Position numbers and translations under genes: made by a program
Notes under the pieces: generated by a model
Database searches by the model: none
Seen by the model: the letters and a program-made list of their open reading frames with translations, nothing else
Told to the model about the DNA's origin: nothing
Origin: Glycomyces sp. TRM65418
GTDB taxonomy: Bacteria; Actinomycetota; Actinomycetes; Mycobacteriales; Micromonosporaceae
NCBI RefSeq assembly: GCF_019710475.1
Contig: NZ_JAJFAX010000001.1
Span: 1-64,000 of the forward strand
DNA: 64,000 bases
Reading direction: 5' to 3'
Shown here: one piece after another, positions 42,804 to 51,459 of the stretch
How positions within the stretch are numbered: the stretch's first letter is position 1
Layout of the letters: each line of letters begins with the position of its first letter

Positions 42804-43874
42804 ATGGACCTCATCGACACCCTCGTCATCGGCGCCGGCCAGTCCGGTCTCGCCGCCGCCCACGCCCTCCGCGAACGGGGCATCGAACCGGTCGTCCTCG
42901 AAGCCGGGGACGCCCCGACCGGAGCGTGGCCCGCGTACTACGAATCGCTCACCTTGTTCTCCCCCGCCCGCTACTCCGCCCTGCCCGGCATGGCCTTCCC
43001 CGGCGACCCCGATCGCCACCCCCACCGCGACGAGGTCGTCGCCTACCTGACCGCATACGCGGGGCGGCTCGACGCCGATGTCCGCACCGGCCACCGCGTC
43101 CGATCGGTCGAGCACCGCGACGGCGTCTTCACCGCCGAGCTCGCCGACGGCCGGACCCTGCACGCCCGCGCCGTCGTCGCCGCGACCGGCGGCTTCACCA
43201 ATCCCTACCGGCCCGCCCTGCCCGGCCTCGACTCCTTCGCCGGGACCGTCCTCCACGCCGCCGAGTACCGGCGGCCCGAACCGTTCGCCGGACGACGGGT
43301 GGTCGTCGTGGGCGGCGGTAACTCCGCCGTCCAGATCGCCGCCGAACTCGCCGAGCACGCCCGCGTCACCATCGCCACTCGAAGGGGACTCCGGTTCGCG
43401 CCTCAGCGGCCCTTCGGGCGGGACCTGCACTTCTGGTACACCGTCACCGGTCTCGACATCGCTCCCGTAGGCCGCTTCCTGGCGCACCCGCCGACCGTCC
43501 CGGTCCTGGACACCGGCCGCTACCGCGCCGCCATCGCCGCCGGGCGACCCGACCACCGACCCATGTTCGCCGCCCTCGAGGCCGATCGGGTCCACTGGCG
43601 AGACGGCGGCAGCGAGAGGGTCGACGCGGTCATCCTCGCCACCGGTTACCGCCCCGCCCTCGACTACCTCACCGGCCTCGACGTCCTCGGCACCGCAGGG
43701 CGCCCCCGCCACCGGGGCGGCCTCGCCACCGGCCTACCCGGTCTGGCATTCGTCGGGCTCGAATGGCAGCGCAGCCTCTCCTCTGCCAGCATCAGAGGCG
43801 TCGGCCGCGACGCCGACCGCATCGCCCGACACCTGGCATCGCTCGTGTCCCACGCCCCCAACGGAACCGGATAG
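42804..43874 (+). CDS. FAD-dependent monooxygenase/oxidoreductase (ArsO/CzcO-like)
   Basis: A 356-aa flavoprotein with an FAD-binding GAGQSGL motif at the N-terminus, the NADPH-binding GGGNSAVQIAAEL motif in the middle and a C-terminal ATGYRPALDYL segment. This is the trimethylamine-oxidase/CzcO-like flavin monooxygenase pattern. Pairing with a divergent ArsR gene recalls ArsO-type genes of arsenic clusters, but no arsenate reductase or efflux gene is nearby, so that role is an inference. Confidence 0.85.
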   Translation: MDLIDTLVIGAGQSGLAAAHALRERGIEPVVLEAGDAPTGAWPAYYESLTLFSPARYSALPGMAFPGDPDRHPHRDEVVAYLTAYAGRLDADVRTGHRVRSVEHRDGVFTAELADGRTLHARAVVAATGGFTNPYRPALPGLDSFAGTVLHAAEYRRPEPFAGRRVVVVGGGNSAVQIAAELAEHARVTIATRRGLRFAPQRPFGRDLHFWYTVTGLDIAPVGRFLAHPPTVPVLDTGRYRAAIAAGRPDHRPMFAALEADRVHWRDGGSERVDAVILATGYRPALDYLTGLDVLGTAGRPRHRGGLATGLPGLAFVGLEWQRSLSSASIRGVGRDADRIARHLASLVSHAPNGTG

Positions 43875-43929
43875 ACCCGAATCGCGCCTCCCGAGACGGT
43901 CAGCACGCCCCCACACCGCGCCGCATGCT

Positions 43930-44345
43930 CGCCGCCCTCCGGATCGGGCGGCGGACGGACCGGACGCATCCAGGGCCGCCCCCAGAAGGCGTCCTCGGCC
44001 TCCTGGTCTGCCGAGAAGAGCCGCACCTCGGCGATCTTGCCGTCTTCGACGCGGAGGACGTCGATGCCGCCCATCGCCATCGAGGCGCCCTCGCGCGTGC
44101 CGGAGAAGTGGACCGGGAACGCGGCCAAGTCGCCGTTGGCCATCGATCCGCCGGTGAACCCGAGCGCGAACGCGCCGGCGGTGAGCGCCATCTGACCGCC
44201 GCTCATCGCCGAGGGCCGGCGCACCGTCCTTGAGGCCGGCGAAGCGGTGGCCACCTGGCCGGTGCCACGCGATGTCGGGGGCGAAGAGGCCGGTGGCGGC
44301 GGGGATGTCGCCCGAAGGCGGCAGCCTCCTGACCAGCACCTGAAT
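43930..44345 (-). pseudogene. frameshifted SnoaL-like (NTF2-fold) gene
   Basis: Two minus-strand frames each hold half of a SnoaL-like protein. The N-terminal half (GDIPAATGLFAPDIAWHRPGG) lies in one frame down to about 44220. The C-terminal half (MALTAGAFALGFTGGSMAN and MGGIDVLRVEDGKIAEVRLF to DAFWG) lies in another frame from about 44205. No single frame covers both, so at least one indel at about 44200-44225 has broken the gene. The C-terminal frame runs on without a normal stop into the flavoprotein gene. A sequencing error is the alternative. Confidence 0.55.
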
Positions 44346-44530
44346 CGGCCTCCGCTCATGCGCGACGGCCCGTGCCGCCGGCCAGTCGTCGCTTCGCCCG
44401 GTTCGAACCTGCCCCGCAGGGCCGCGGCGATCCGCTCGAGGAAGGACATCCGGATCGTCCTCGCCGCTGCGTTCGAGCAAGGCCGCCATCCGACCGTGCG
44501 GCTCGCACCGAACCGTCTACGGTGAACCGC

Positions 44531-45151
44531 TTAGAGGTACGTGAGCGGCAAGAAGACCGCGACATAGGCGAGCAGCGTGAGCGCCGCACCGACTGCCAGG
44601 GTGCGCATCCGTTCGCCGCGCGCGGCCAGGAGCGGCACGGCGAGCGCGACCGCGGCGCACGCCCACGCCTGGGCCGGATAGTGCAGCACGGCCGCGTAGT
44701 GGACGCCCTCCGCGCCGAAGACGCCGGCGAGCGCACCCAGACCGGCCGAACGGTGCCATACGGTCCGACCCCGCCGCCACCACGCCGCCGCGACCGCGAA
44801 CAGCGGACCGGCGACACAGGCGATGGCCGTCCAAATGACCGGCCAGCCCAGCAGCGAGACGAGGTCGTCGTGCCGCGCGAGGACGGCGTACCCGTAGTAC
44901 CCGGCGACCAGTCCTATCTCGACGCACAGGCCCGCTGCGGCGAGAGTCGGCAGCCGGCACCGCCCGACCAGCGCGGCTCCGACCGCGAAGGCCACCGTGG
45001 CCCAGACGGCCCCGGAGTTCGCGATCTGGTTCCACGCGCCGGGCAGCCAGCCCTGGGCGAGATTGGTGAGCACCCCCAAGAGCAGTCCGGCGGTCAATGA
45101 GGCCACCGGCGCGGTCAGTGGAGCAGTCGTGTTCGGGGTCGTGTCGGTCAT
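44531..45151 (-). CDS. DUF6518-like membrane protein
   Basis: A 206-aa protein with six or seven predicted helices. The early motif LGVLTNLAQGWLPGAWNQIANSGAVWATVAF fits the DUF6518 family of actinobacterial membrane proteins. Function is unknown. It is read in the same direction as the PRC-barrel gene, about 230 bp downstream of it. Confidence 0.7.
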   Translation of the reverse strand: MTDTTPNTTAPLTAPVASLTAGLLLGVLTNLAQGWLPGAWNQIANSGAVWATVAFAVGAALVGRCRLPTLAAAGLCVEIGLVAGYYGYAVLARHDDLVSLLGWPVIWTAIACVAGPLFAVAAAWWRRGRTVWHRSAGLGALAGVFGAEGVHYAAVLHYPAQAWACAAVALAVPLLAARGERMRTLAVGAALTLLAYVAVFLPLTYL

Positions 45152-45381
45152 CGCCCCATTCTCACCTCTCCGACCAAGGACTGCTTACGGGGTATGTACC
45201 CAGAGGGTCGGCATCACCCAGGACGAGTCGGTCCGGAGCGGTCAGGTCGGCGGCAGGGATCCGGAACCTCCGTGGCCACCGCCCGTGCCCGAGACCGGAT
45301 CGTCGACCGAGGGCGGTCGCGGTCGGTCCGGCGTGGACGACCGGACGCGACGCCTGCGCCCCCGGTGCTGCGACACCGGCT

Positions 45382-45795
45382 CTACGGACGGTTCGGGTCC
45401 ACGAACCCCGTGCCCCAGTGCGGCATGTAGCCGTAGTAGCCGTAGACATTCGTCAGATACGATTCGTCGGGCTCGGGCATCAGCTCGGGGTCGTAGCCCG
45501 GGCCGGAGGCGACGTGCTCGCGCTCCTTGTCGATGTACACGTGGTCCTCGTCGACGCGCGTGACCGCGTTCACGGGCACCAGGACCTGCTGCTTCCCCAT
45601 GCCGAGGAAGCCGCCGGAGCCGACCTCCAGGAACCGGACCTTGCGGTCGGATCGGTCGATGAGCAGGCCGTCGACCTTGCCGGTCTCGTCCCCGTTCGCA
45701 TCGACGACGGTGCGGCCGCGTACGTCGTCGTCCTCGTTGGCGACCGTCAGCTCGGAGTCGCCGAGCCGGACCAGTGTCCTCGTCTCGTCAGCCAT
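45382..45795 (-). CDS. PRC-barrel domain stress-type protein
   Basis: A 137-aa soluble protein with an N-terminal PRC-barrel-like domain (GRTVVDANGDETGKVDGLLIDRSDRKVRFLEV, LVPVNAVTRVDEDHVYI). The C-terminal tail is rich in Tyr, Gly and Pro. Such proteins are often stress-induced in actinobacteria; the partner is unknown. GGGAG lies about 7 nt before the ATG at 45795. Confidence 0.85.
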   Translation of the reverse strand: MADETRTLVRLGDSELTVANEDDDVRGRTVVDANGDETGKVDGLLIDRSDRKVRFLEVGSGGFLGMGKQQVLVPVNAVTRVDEDHVYIDKEREHVASGPGYDPELMPEPDESYLTNVYGYYGYMPHWGTGFVDPNRP

Positions 45796-46085
45796 AGTGA
45801 TCTCCCGTCTTCTCGGTCCCTTTTGATAAGCGTGGATACCCGCCCCGCACGGGGATACACCGTCGAGGCGAGGGAACGGCCCGGCTCCCCGGACTCCTGC
45901 ATCGCGAAACGCCCGCCTAGGCCCGAGACCGCGCTCCCCTCGATGTGAGCGGACCACCGGGCGGCCCGTTCGGCCGGGGCTGATCCGGCCCGGCAACGGC
46001 CGTGCGGCAGCCGACGACCCACTGCCCGGTTCGAATCCACGAATAACCCGTGGCGCGTCCGTGACCGTCCCGATACCCTCCCGAC

Positions 46086-46826
46086 ATGCCTGACCTCGAA
46101 GACCACTTCAGCGGCGACCGCGCCGCCGGATACGACCAGAGCTCCGCCGAGATGTTCACGCCGGCCCGGGTGGACCCGGTGGTCGATGTACTGGCCGAGC
46201 TGGCCGGAGACGGCCGCGCGCTCGAATTCGCCTCGGGCACCGGTCGAATCGCCTTGCCGCTCGCAGCGCGCGGCGTTCCCGTCAGCGGCATCGATCTGTC
46301 CCCGGACATGACCGCGCAGCTGCGGGCCAAACCCGGCGGCGAGGCCGTCGACGTCACCATCGGCGATATCGCCACCACCCGCCTGGCCGGTGACTTCCGC
46401 GTGGTCTACCTGGTGTTCAACACCATCGGGAATCTGACCACACAGGACGCCCAGGTCGCGTGCTTCGAGAACGCCGCGGCCCACCTCGAACCCGGCGGTT
46501 GCTTCGTCATCGAGACGGGCGTGCCGCAGCTGCGGCGCCTGCCGCCCGGGCAGCGGGCGGTCCCCTTCTCGACCGAACCGGGCGGCTGGGCCTACGACCT
46601 CTACGACTGCGCCGTACAAGCGATGAGCTCCAACTACGTGACGGTCCTCGACGACGGCACCGGACGCTCGCGATCAATCCCGTTCCGCTACGTCTGGCCG
46701 TCCGAGCTCGATCTGATGGCGCGCATCGCCGGGATGCGCCTACGACACCGCTGGGCCGACTGGAGCGGCGCGCCGTTCACCCACGACAGCGAAGCGCACG
46801 TCTCCATCTGGGAGCAGTCCCGCTGA
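46086..46826 (+). CDS. class I SAM-dependent methyltransferase
   Basis: A 246-aa methyltransferase: motif I ALEFASGTGRIALPLAARG, post-I acidic residue in VSGIDLSPDM, motif II VVYLVFNTIGNLTTQ, and LEPGGCFVIETG. The substrate is unknown. The gene stands alone with about 290 bp upstream. Confidence 0.9.
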   Translation: MPDLEDHFSGDRAAGYDQSSAEMFTPARVDPVVDVLAELAGDGRALEFASGTGRIALPLAARGVPVSGIDLSPDMTAQLRAKPGGEAVDVTIGDIATTRLAGDFRVVYLVFNTIGNLTTQDAQVACFENAAAHLEPGGCFVIETGVPQLRRLPPGQRAVPFSTEPGGWAYDLYDCAVQAMSSNYVTVLDDGTGRSRSIPFRYVWPSELDLMARIAGMRLRHRWADWSGAPFTHDSEAHVSIWEQSR

Positions 46827-47003
46827 AAGCGCTGAGGGCCCCAGCAGCACACCGCAGGCGATCGATACCTCGATCCGGTCGCCCACCGAGGGCGAGGCGC
46901 GTGCCGCGCCGTCGGATGGCATCCGGTCTACGGTGCCGCCGCGAGCACGCGTTGTCAGACCCGCGGGAGACACTGCGGGAACCGACAATGCGAAGGAGCA
47001 CCG

Positions 47004-47747
47004 ATGCACCTGCAGGGGAAGAACGCCGTCGTCTACGCCGCCGCCGGCCACATGGGAGGCGCCGTCGCACGCGCCTTCGCACGGGAGGGCGCACGGGTGT
47101 TCTTGACCGGACGCACCCTCGAGACCCTCGACGCCCTCGCCGAGGAGATCCGCGCCGCGGGCGGACTCGCGGAGACGGGCGTCGTGGATGCGATGGACCG
47201 AGACGCGGTCGACGCCCACGCCTCTCGGGTGGTCGAGGAGGCGGGGAGTCTCGACCTCTCCTTCAACGCCGTGACCGTCCGTGCGGTGCAGGACCTCCCC
47301 CTCACGGAGATCACCCTCGACGACTTCATGCTGCCGATCGTCGATGCCGCCACGACCCACTTCATCACCGCCACCGCAGCGGCGCGGAACATGGTGCGCC
47401 AGGGCTCGGGCGTGATCATCCTGCTGTCCGCCACCTCCGCGAAGGAGTCGCGCCATGAGATGGGCGGCTTCAACGTCGCCTGCGCCGGCGTCGAAGCGCT
47501 CGTGCGCGGCCTCGCCGGGGAGGTGGGCCGCCATGGCGTGCGCGTGGTCGGCATCCGCCCGAACTTCACTCCCGAGACCGCCGACCTCGCCGACGCCGAT
47601 GTGCCGCAGTTGGTCACGGACACGCTCCTCGGCCGGCTCCCGCGCCTGGCCGAGGTGGGCGGCACCGCCGCGTACCTGGCCTCCGACGCCGCCGGTGCGA
47701 TCACCGGCGTGACACTGAACCTCAGCTGCGGCGCCATCATCGACTGA
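47004..47747 (+). CDS. short-chain dehydrogenase/reductase, apparently without the catalytic Tyr/Lys
   Basis: A 247-aa SDR-fold protein: Rossmann start NAVVYAAAGHMGGAVARAF, TGR at strand 2, SFNAVTV in place of NNAG, the strand-5 serine in ILLSATS, and C-terminal GGTAAYLASDAAGAITG. The usual YxxxK is replaced by FNVACAG at the expected position, so the canonical catalytic Tyr and Lys are missing. It may be a non-catalytic or mechanistically distinct SDR. GGAG precedes the ATG. Confidence 0.88.
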   Translation: MHLQGKNAVVYAAAGHMGGAVARAFAREGARVFLTGRTLETLDALAEEIRAAGGLAETGVVDAMDRDAVDAHASRVVEEAGSLDLSFNAVTVRAVQDLPLTEITLDDFMLPIVDAATTHFITATAAARNMVRQGSGVIILLSATSAKESRHEMGGFNVACAGVEALVRGLAGEVGRHGVRVVGIRPNFTPETADLADADVPQLVTDTLLGRLPRLAEVGGTAAYLASDAAGAITGVTLNLSCGAIID

Positions 47748-47847
47748 CCCGCGGGCGGCGCCCGCGACCCTGCGAGCCCGCCCCGACCGCCGAACCGGCG
47801 GCCCTCGCCGAGAGTCCCCACCGACACGGGAGCCTCCGCGCGCCGTG

Positions 47848-47881
47848 GCCGGGCCGGGAGCCGTACGACTCCCGGCCCGGC
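47848..47881 (+). terminator. terminator after the SDR gene
   Basis: A 13-bp stem GCCGGGCCGGGAG / CTCCCGGCCCGGC with an 8-nt loop, 100 nt after the SDR stop. Confidence 0.65.
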
Positions 47882-48129
47882 GTTCACGAGGCTCCTGCGC
47901 ACTGGGCGTCGCCGGTGGGGACCACCTCCTCAGCGGCGACGACACCATTCGGGCCGCACAGAGGCGCTGCACTCGGTCGGCCCGACCCGCAGGTGTCGTG
48001 CCACAGGCGGAGCGGCGGTGATTCGTCTTCGCGCTTCAACGCGAAACCGCCTGGGGCGGAGACGAACTCGGAGTCGCCCGGTTGCTTTGCATACAGTCCG
48101 TCAGGACGATGTCGGTTCTCGGTGCTGCT

Positions 48130-48228
48130 GTTGAGCTCTCGCCGGGTCGATGCCAGTGGGTCATGGCCAAGGTCTTCGAGCACGAACCCAAGATCATCGA
48201 CCCGGACGCGCCCTCGGCCATCTCCTAG
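48130..48228 (+). pseudogene. possible short coding remnant in the 47.9-48.3 kb gap
   Basis: The 530-bp gap between the SDR and LacI genes has no complete gene. On the plus strand, about 33 codons ending at a TAG (48226-48228) have almost all G/C third bases and read like a protein C-terminus (MAKVFEHEPKIIDPDAPSA). No Shine-Dalgarno or longer frame supports a full gene. It may be the tail of a lost gene, or chance. Confidence 0.25.
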
Positions 48229-48279
48229 CACGGCAGGTGTCATTCGTCGGGCTGCAAGCAGCGGCCGTGCGCCGAAGGC

Positions 48280-49308
48280 TCAGCGAGGGGTGGACTCGTC
48301 CAGGCGTGTGCTCGCCCGGACGATCAGGCGCCCGGGCAGCACCACGTCCCCCGCGGGCTCGGGCGCGAGCGCCATCTCCAGTGCCGCCCTTCCCGCCTCG
48401 CCGAAGGGAAGCGCCACAGTTGTCAGTCCTGGGGTGACGTCGCGTGCGAGCGGGATGTCGTCGACCCCGGAGAGGGCGATGTCCGCCGGGACGTCGACGC
48501 CCAAGCGCCTGAACTCGTTCAAAGCGCCGATCGCGAGCACGTCGTTGCCGGCGAGCACGAGATCGGGCCGCGGGCGCGCCTGCGCGATCCGGCGCGCCGC
48601 GTCCCTGCCGCCGTCCCGGGTGATGTCGCAATGCTCGACCATTACCGAGCCCGGTTCGAAGCCCCGCTCGGACAGGCCGCGCAGGAACCCCTCGGCGCGG
48701 CTCCCGAGCGCCGGATGCCGCGGGGTGGTCAGCACGGCGGCGCGGCGACGACCGAGCCCGCCCATGTAGCGGCCCATGGCCCTTCCCAGCTCGAAGTCGT
48801 CGAAGCGGACCGCCGGGAACGGCGTGTCGTGCTCGCCGATGAAGACGACGCCGCATCCGTCCGCGCGGAAGCGCTCCAGTTCGGGGAGGATCCGCTCGCT
48901 CGGCACATCGGCGAAGCTGGCGCTGGTCACGACCAGCGCGCGGGGCCGCAGCCCGCGCAGCACCTCGAGCGCCCGCTGGTGCGCGGCCGCGCCGCTGCCG
49001 GCGCCGGTGATGCTGACCAGCGCGCCGCGTTCCCGGCCCGCGGCCTCCATCCCGGCGGCGATCGCCGCCAGCGACGCGGTCCTGGGATCGCTCGCGAGCA
49101 GCACGACCGCCGTCCGCCGTCCCCGCAGCGCCCGAGCGGCCTGGTTCGAGACGTAGCCGAGGGACTCCGCCGCGGCGAGGACGCGCGCCGAGAGCCGCTC
49201 GCTCACGCGGAGGTCACCGCCGTTGAGCACGCGGGACGCGGTGGAGGGCGAGACCCCGGCCGCCTGAGCGACGTCACGCAGTGTCGCCTGCTGATACGAT
49301 CGCCGCAC
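48280..49308 (-). CDS. LacI-family transcriptional regulator
   Basis: A 342-aa regulator: HTH ATLRDVAQAAGVSPSTASRVLNGG, hinge SNQAARALRGRRTAV, ligand domain ending VLPGRLIVRASTRLDE. The GTG at 49308 has GGAGG 4 nt upstream. The open frame further upstream is a shadow of the divergent LacI gene. It is one of a divergent LacI pair separated by 111 bp; no transporter is directly attached to it, so its target is unclear. Confidence 0.9.
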   Translation of the reverse strand: MRRSYQQATLRDVAQAAGVSPSTASRVLNGGDLRVSERLSARVLAAAESLGYVSNQAARALRGRRTAVVLLASDPRTASLAAIAAGMEAAGRERGALVSITGAGSGAAAHQRALEVLRGLRPRALVVTSASFADVPSERILPELERFRADGCGVVFIGEHDTPFPAVRFDDFELGRAMGRYMGGLGRRRAAVLTTPRHPALGSRAEGFLRGLSERGFEPGSVMVEHCDITRDGGRDAARRIAQARPRPDLVLAGNDVLAIGALNEFRRLGVDVPADIALSGVDDIPLARDVTPGLTTVALPFGEAGRAALEMALAPEPAGDVVLPGRLIVRASTRLDESTPR

Positions 49309-49419
49309 AAGTCCTCCAGTGTCGAACGCGGCCTCGGATGCGCAGGCCCGCACCGAGCACGGGCGAACGATCGAGGAGCGGGGCGGCGCACCCCGAGATG
49401 CGCCCGATGCCAGGATGCC

Positions 49420-50496
49420 ATGGTGACCATCGATCCCACCGACGACCAGTCCCCCGGCGTCCAGGCGCGACCGTCGACGGTCACCCTCCGCGATGTCGCC
49501 GACGCGGCCGGCGTCTCCAAGGCCTCCGCGTCCCGGGCCCTCGACCCGGCCGCCCCCTACGTGTCGTCCGGTCTGCGGGCGCGCGTCCTCGATGCCGCCA
49601 GGCGGCTCGGCTATCGCCCGAACGCGTCGGCGCGGGCCACGACCACGGGGGCGACCGCGATGGTGGCCGTGCTCGTCTCCGACATCCGCGACCCGTACAA
49701 CGCCGAGATCGTGCACGGCGTGATCGGGCAGGCGGGCGAGTCCGGGCTCGTGGCCACCTTCGCCGGGACGGACCACGCCATCGACGACGAGATCCGGGTC
49801 GTGCGCATGATGCGCAGCCTGCGGCCGCACGCCATGATCCTGACCGGCGCGCGCAGCGGCTCCACGGTCTCGCGGGCGTCGCTCGAGGAGGAGTTGGCGC
49901 GCTACACGCGAGAGGGCGGTCGGGTGGTGATCGCCGGCGACGACGAGCTGCCCTTCGACACCGCGGTCGTCCCGCGACGGCAGGGCGCGTCGGACCTCGT
50001 CGCCGCGCTGTTCCGCCTCGGGTACCGGTCGCCCGCCCTGATCCGGCCCGACCACGACTCGGCGGCGGCGCGCCAGTGGGAGGACGGCATCGTCGAGGCC
50101 GCCCGCCGCCTGGGGATGCGGATCGGGGAGGGCGCCGTGGTGCGGGCGCCGATGACCAGGGACGGCGGGTACGGCGCGGTCGGGCGCCTGATCGAGCGCG
50201 GGGCGGAGCGCCGGGACGTGGTCCTCGCCGCCACCGATGCGATGGCCATCGGCGCGATGAGCGCGATGCGCGACGCGGGTCTGACTCCCGGCAGCGGCAT
50301 CGGTGTGGCCGGGTTCGACGACGTCGTCGGGACCGAGGACGTCACACCGGCGCTGACCAGCGTGGACCTCGCCCTTGCGAAGGTCGGCGCCGCCGCGGTG
50401 GAGCTCGCCTTGACCGCATCCGGCGCCGAACGCCGAAGGATCGCGTTCGAGCCCCGGGTCGTGCTTCGGGGCACCACGCCCGTTCGGCTCGGCTGA
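49420..50496 (+). CDS. LacI-family transcriptional regulator
   Basis: A 358-aa regulator with a 20-residue N-terminal extension before the HTH (VTLRDVADAAGVSKASASRALD), hinge YRPNASARATTTGATA, and a sensor domain ending FEPRVVLRGTTPVRLG. AGGA lies 5 nt before the ATG at 49420. It is divergent from another LacI gene and convergent with the PmoA-like gene ending the fourth importer operon. The two LacI proteins are not close copies of each other. Confidence 0.9.
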   Translation: MVTIDPTDDQSPGVQARPSTVTLRDVADAAGVSKASASRALDPAAPYVSSGLRARVLDAARRLGYRPNASARATTTGATAMVAVLVSDIRDPYNAEIVHGVIGQAGESGLVATFAGTDHAIDDEIRVVRMMRSLRPHAMILTGARSGSTVSRASLEEELARYTREGGRVVIAGDDELPFDTAVVPRRQGASDLVAALFRLGYRSPALIRPDHDSAAARQWEDGIVEAARRLGMRIGEGAVVRAPMTRDGGYGAVGRLIERGAERRDVVLAATDAMAIGAMSAMRDAGLTPGSGIGVAGFDDVVGTEDVTPALTSVDLALAKVGAAAVELALTASGAERRRIAFEPRVVLRGTTPVRLG

Positions 50497-50499
50497 CGC

Positions 50500-50544
50500 G
50501 ACGACGGCGACCTGGGGCGGGTGCTCCCGGTCGCCGCCGTCGTC
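50500..50544. terminator. hairpin between convergent genes
   Basis: GACGACGGCGACC (50500-50512) pairs with GGTCGCCGCCGTCGTC (50529-50544) with one mismatch, between the LacI stop (50496) and the PmoA-like stop (50557). Confidence 0.5.
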
Positions 50545-50556
50545 CCGATGGACGTG

Positions 50557-51459
50557 TCAGAGGGCCTTGCGCACGGCCGCCGCCAGGTCCGGGGCCGCGT
50601 CCTCGCCGGCGTCGGCGATGCCGACCCCGTACCGGAACCGGACCGTCGCTCCATCGGGGACCGTGAGCTCCTCGCTGAAGAACGGCGCGGGGTTGAGGCA
50701 GGCGAACTCCTCGCTGCGGGCGAACCACTGCGGCGGGTGGTGCGGGTTCTCGGCATCGTCGACCATGAGCACCAGCGAGGTGGCGTCCACGTCGTCATGG
50801 CGTCCGACGAAGCCCATCCACTCGTGGCGCCGGCCCCGCACGTCGTCGCCGGAGCCGGAGCCGTCGGCGGTGACGAGCCGGCCGCCGGTGAAGGAGCGCG
50901 GCCCGCGCCAGAACAGGCCGCCGTACCCGGCGTTCTCGCGTCCCTTCGTGGTCGGCGAGCCGATCGCGATGTCCTGTCCGGACACATTGCGGAGTTCGGT
51001 GGTGAAGCTGAGGAACCACGACTCGGGGGCGAGGATCTTCGCGCCGATCCGCCGGGTCTCGGAGAACCGGGTGTCGCCGGACTGGGTGATCCAGTCGAGT
51101 TCGTGCGCGAGCGAGACGGTGCCGTCGTCGGTGTGGATGCCGGTGAACCGGCGGTGCGCCTGGGTGCCGTTGTTGTCCTTCTGGACGTAGAACCGCCCGT
51201 GGACGTAGGTGGGGCCGCCCCAGAAGTTCTCCTCCCCCACGTGCGGCAGGGAGAGCGCGATGCCCTTGTGCCACACGTGGTCCCAGGGGCGGTAGAGGCT
51301 CACCCGGTGTCCGGAGCGGGTGCGGATCGGGTGCAGGTACGGCTTGGGCGACTCCAATTGCGGGGAGTCGGGCCGGTAGACGTAGCGGAAGAGCTCGGTG
51401 TCGCCGTCGATGACGGCGAGGGCGGTGCCGATGTCGTGTCGGATGTCGAGGTGGCTCAT
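50557..51459 (-). CDS. PmoA-like family protein
   Basis: A 300-aa soluble protein of the family annotated PmoA in sugar clusters (not the membrane methane monooxygenase subunit). Typical stretches are FRYVYRPDSPQLESPKPYLHPIRT, DHVWHKGIALSLPHVGEENFWGG and WMGFVGRHDD. The role is unknown; it is regularly found beside Gfo/Idh/MocA oxidoreductases and sugar importers, as here. The ATG at 51459 overlaps the oxidoreductase stop by 4 nt. It is the last gene of the operon. Confidence 0.8.
   Translation of the reverse strand: MSHLDIRHDIGTALAVIDGDTELFRYVYRPDSPQLESPKPYLHPIRTRSGHRVSLYRPWDHVWHKGIALSLPHVGEENFWGGPTYVHGRFYVQKDNNGTQAHRRFTGIHTDDGTVSLAHELDWITQSGDTRFSETRRIGAKILAPESWFLSFTTELRNVSGQDIAIGSPTTKGRENAGYGGLFWRGPRSFTGGRLVTADGSGSGDDVRGRRHEWMGFVGRHDDVDATSLVLMVDDAENPHHPPQWFARSEEFACLNPAPFFSEELTVPDGATVRFRYGVGIADAGEDAAPDLAAAVRKAL

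Noticed and set aside
42427-43874. Complete arsenic-resistance operon
   Set aside because: Only an ArsR-type regulator and a flavoprotein are present; no arsenate reductase, pump or methyltransferase gene is nearby.
47884-48243. 119-aa minus-strand frame ending beside the terminator at 47848
   Set aside because: Third-base use is not GC-biased over its 5' half, there is no ribosome-binding site, and no family is recognised. The nearby hairpin is explained by the SDR gene.
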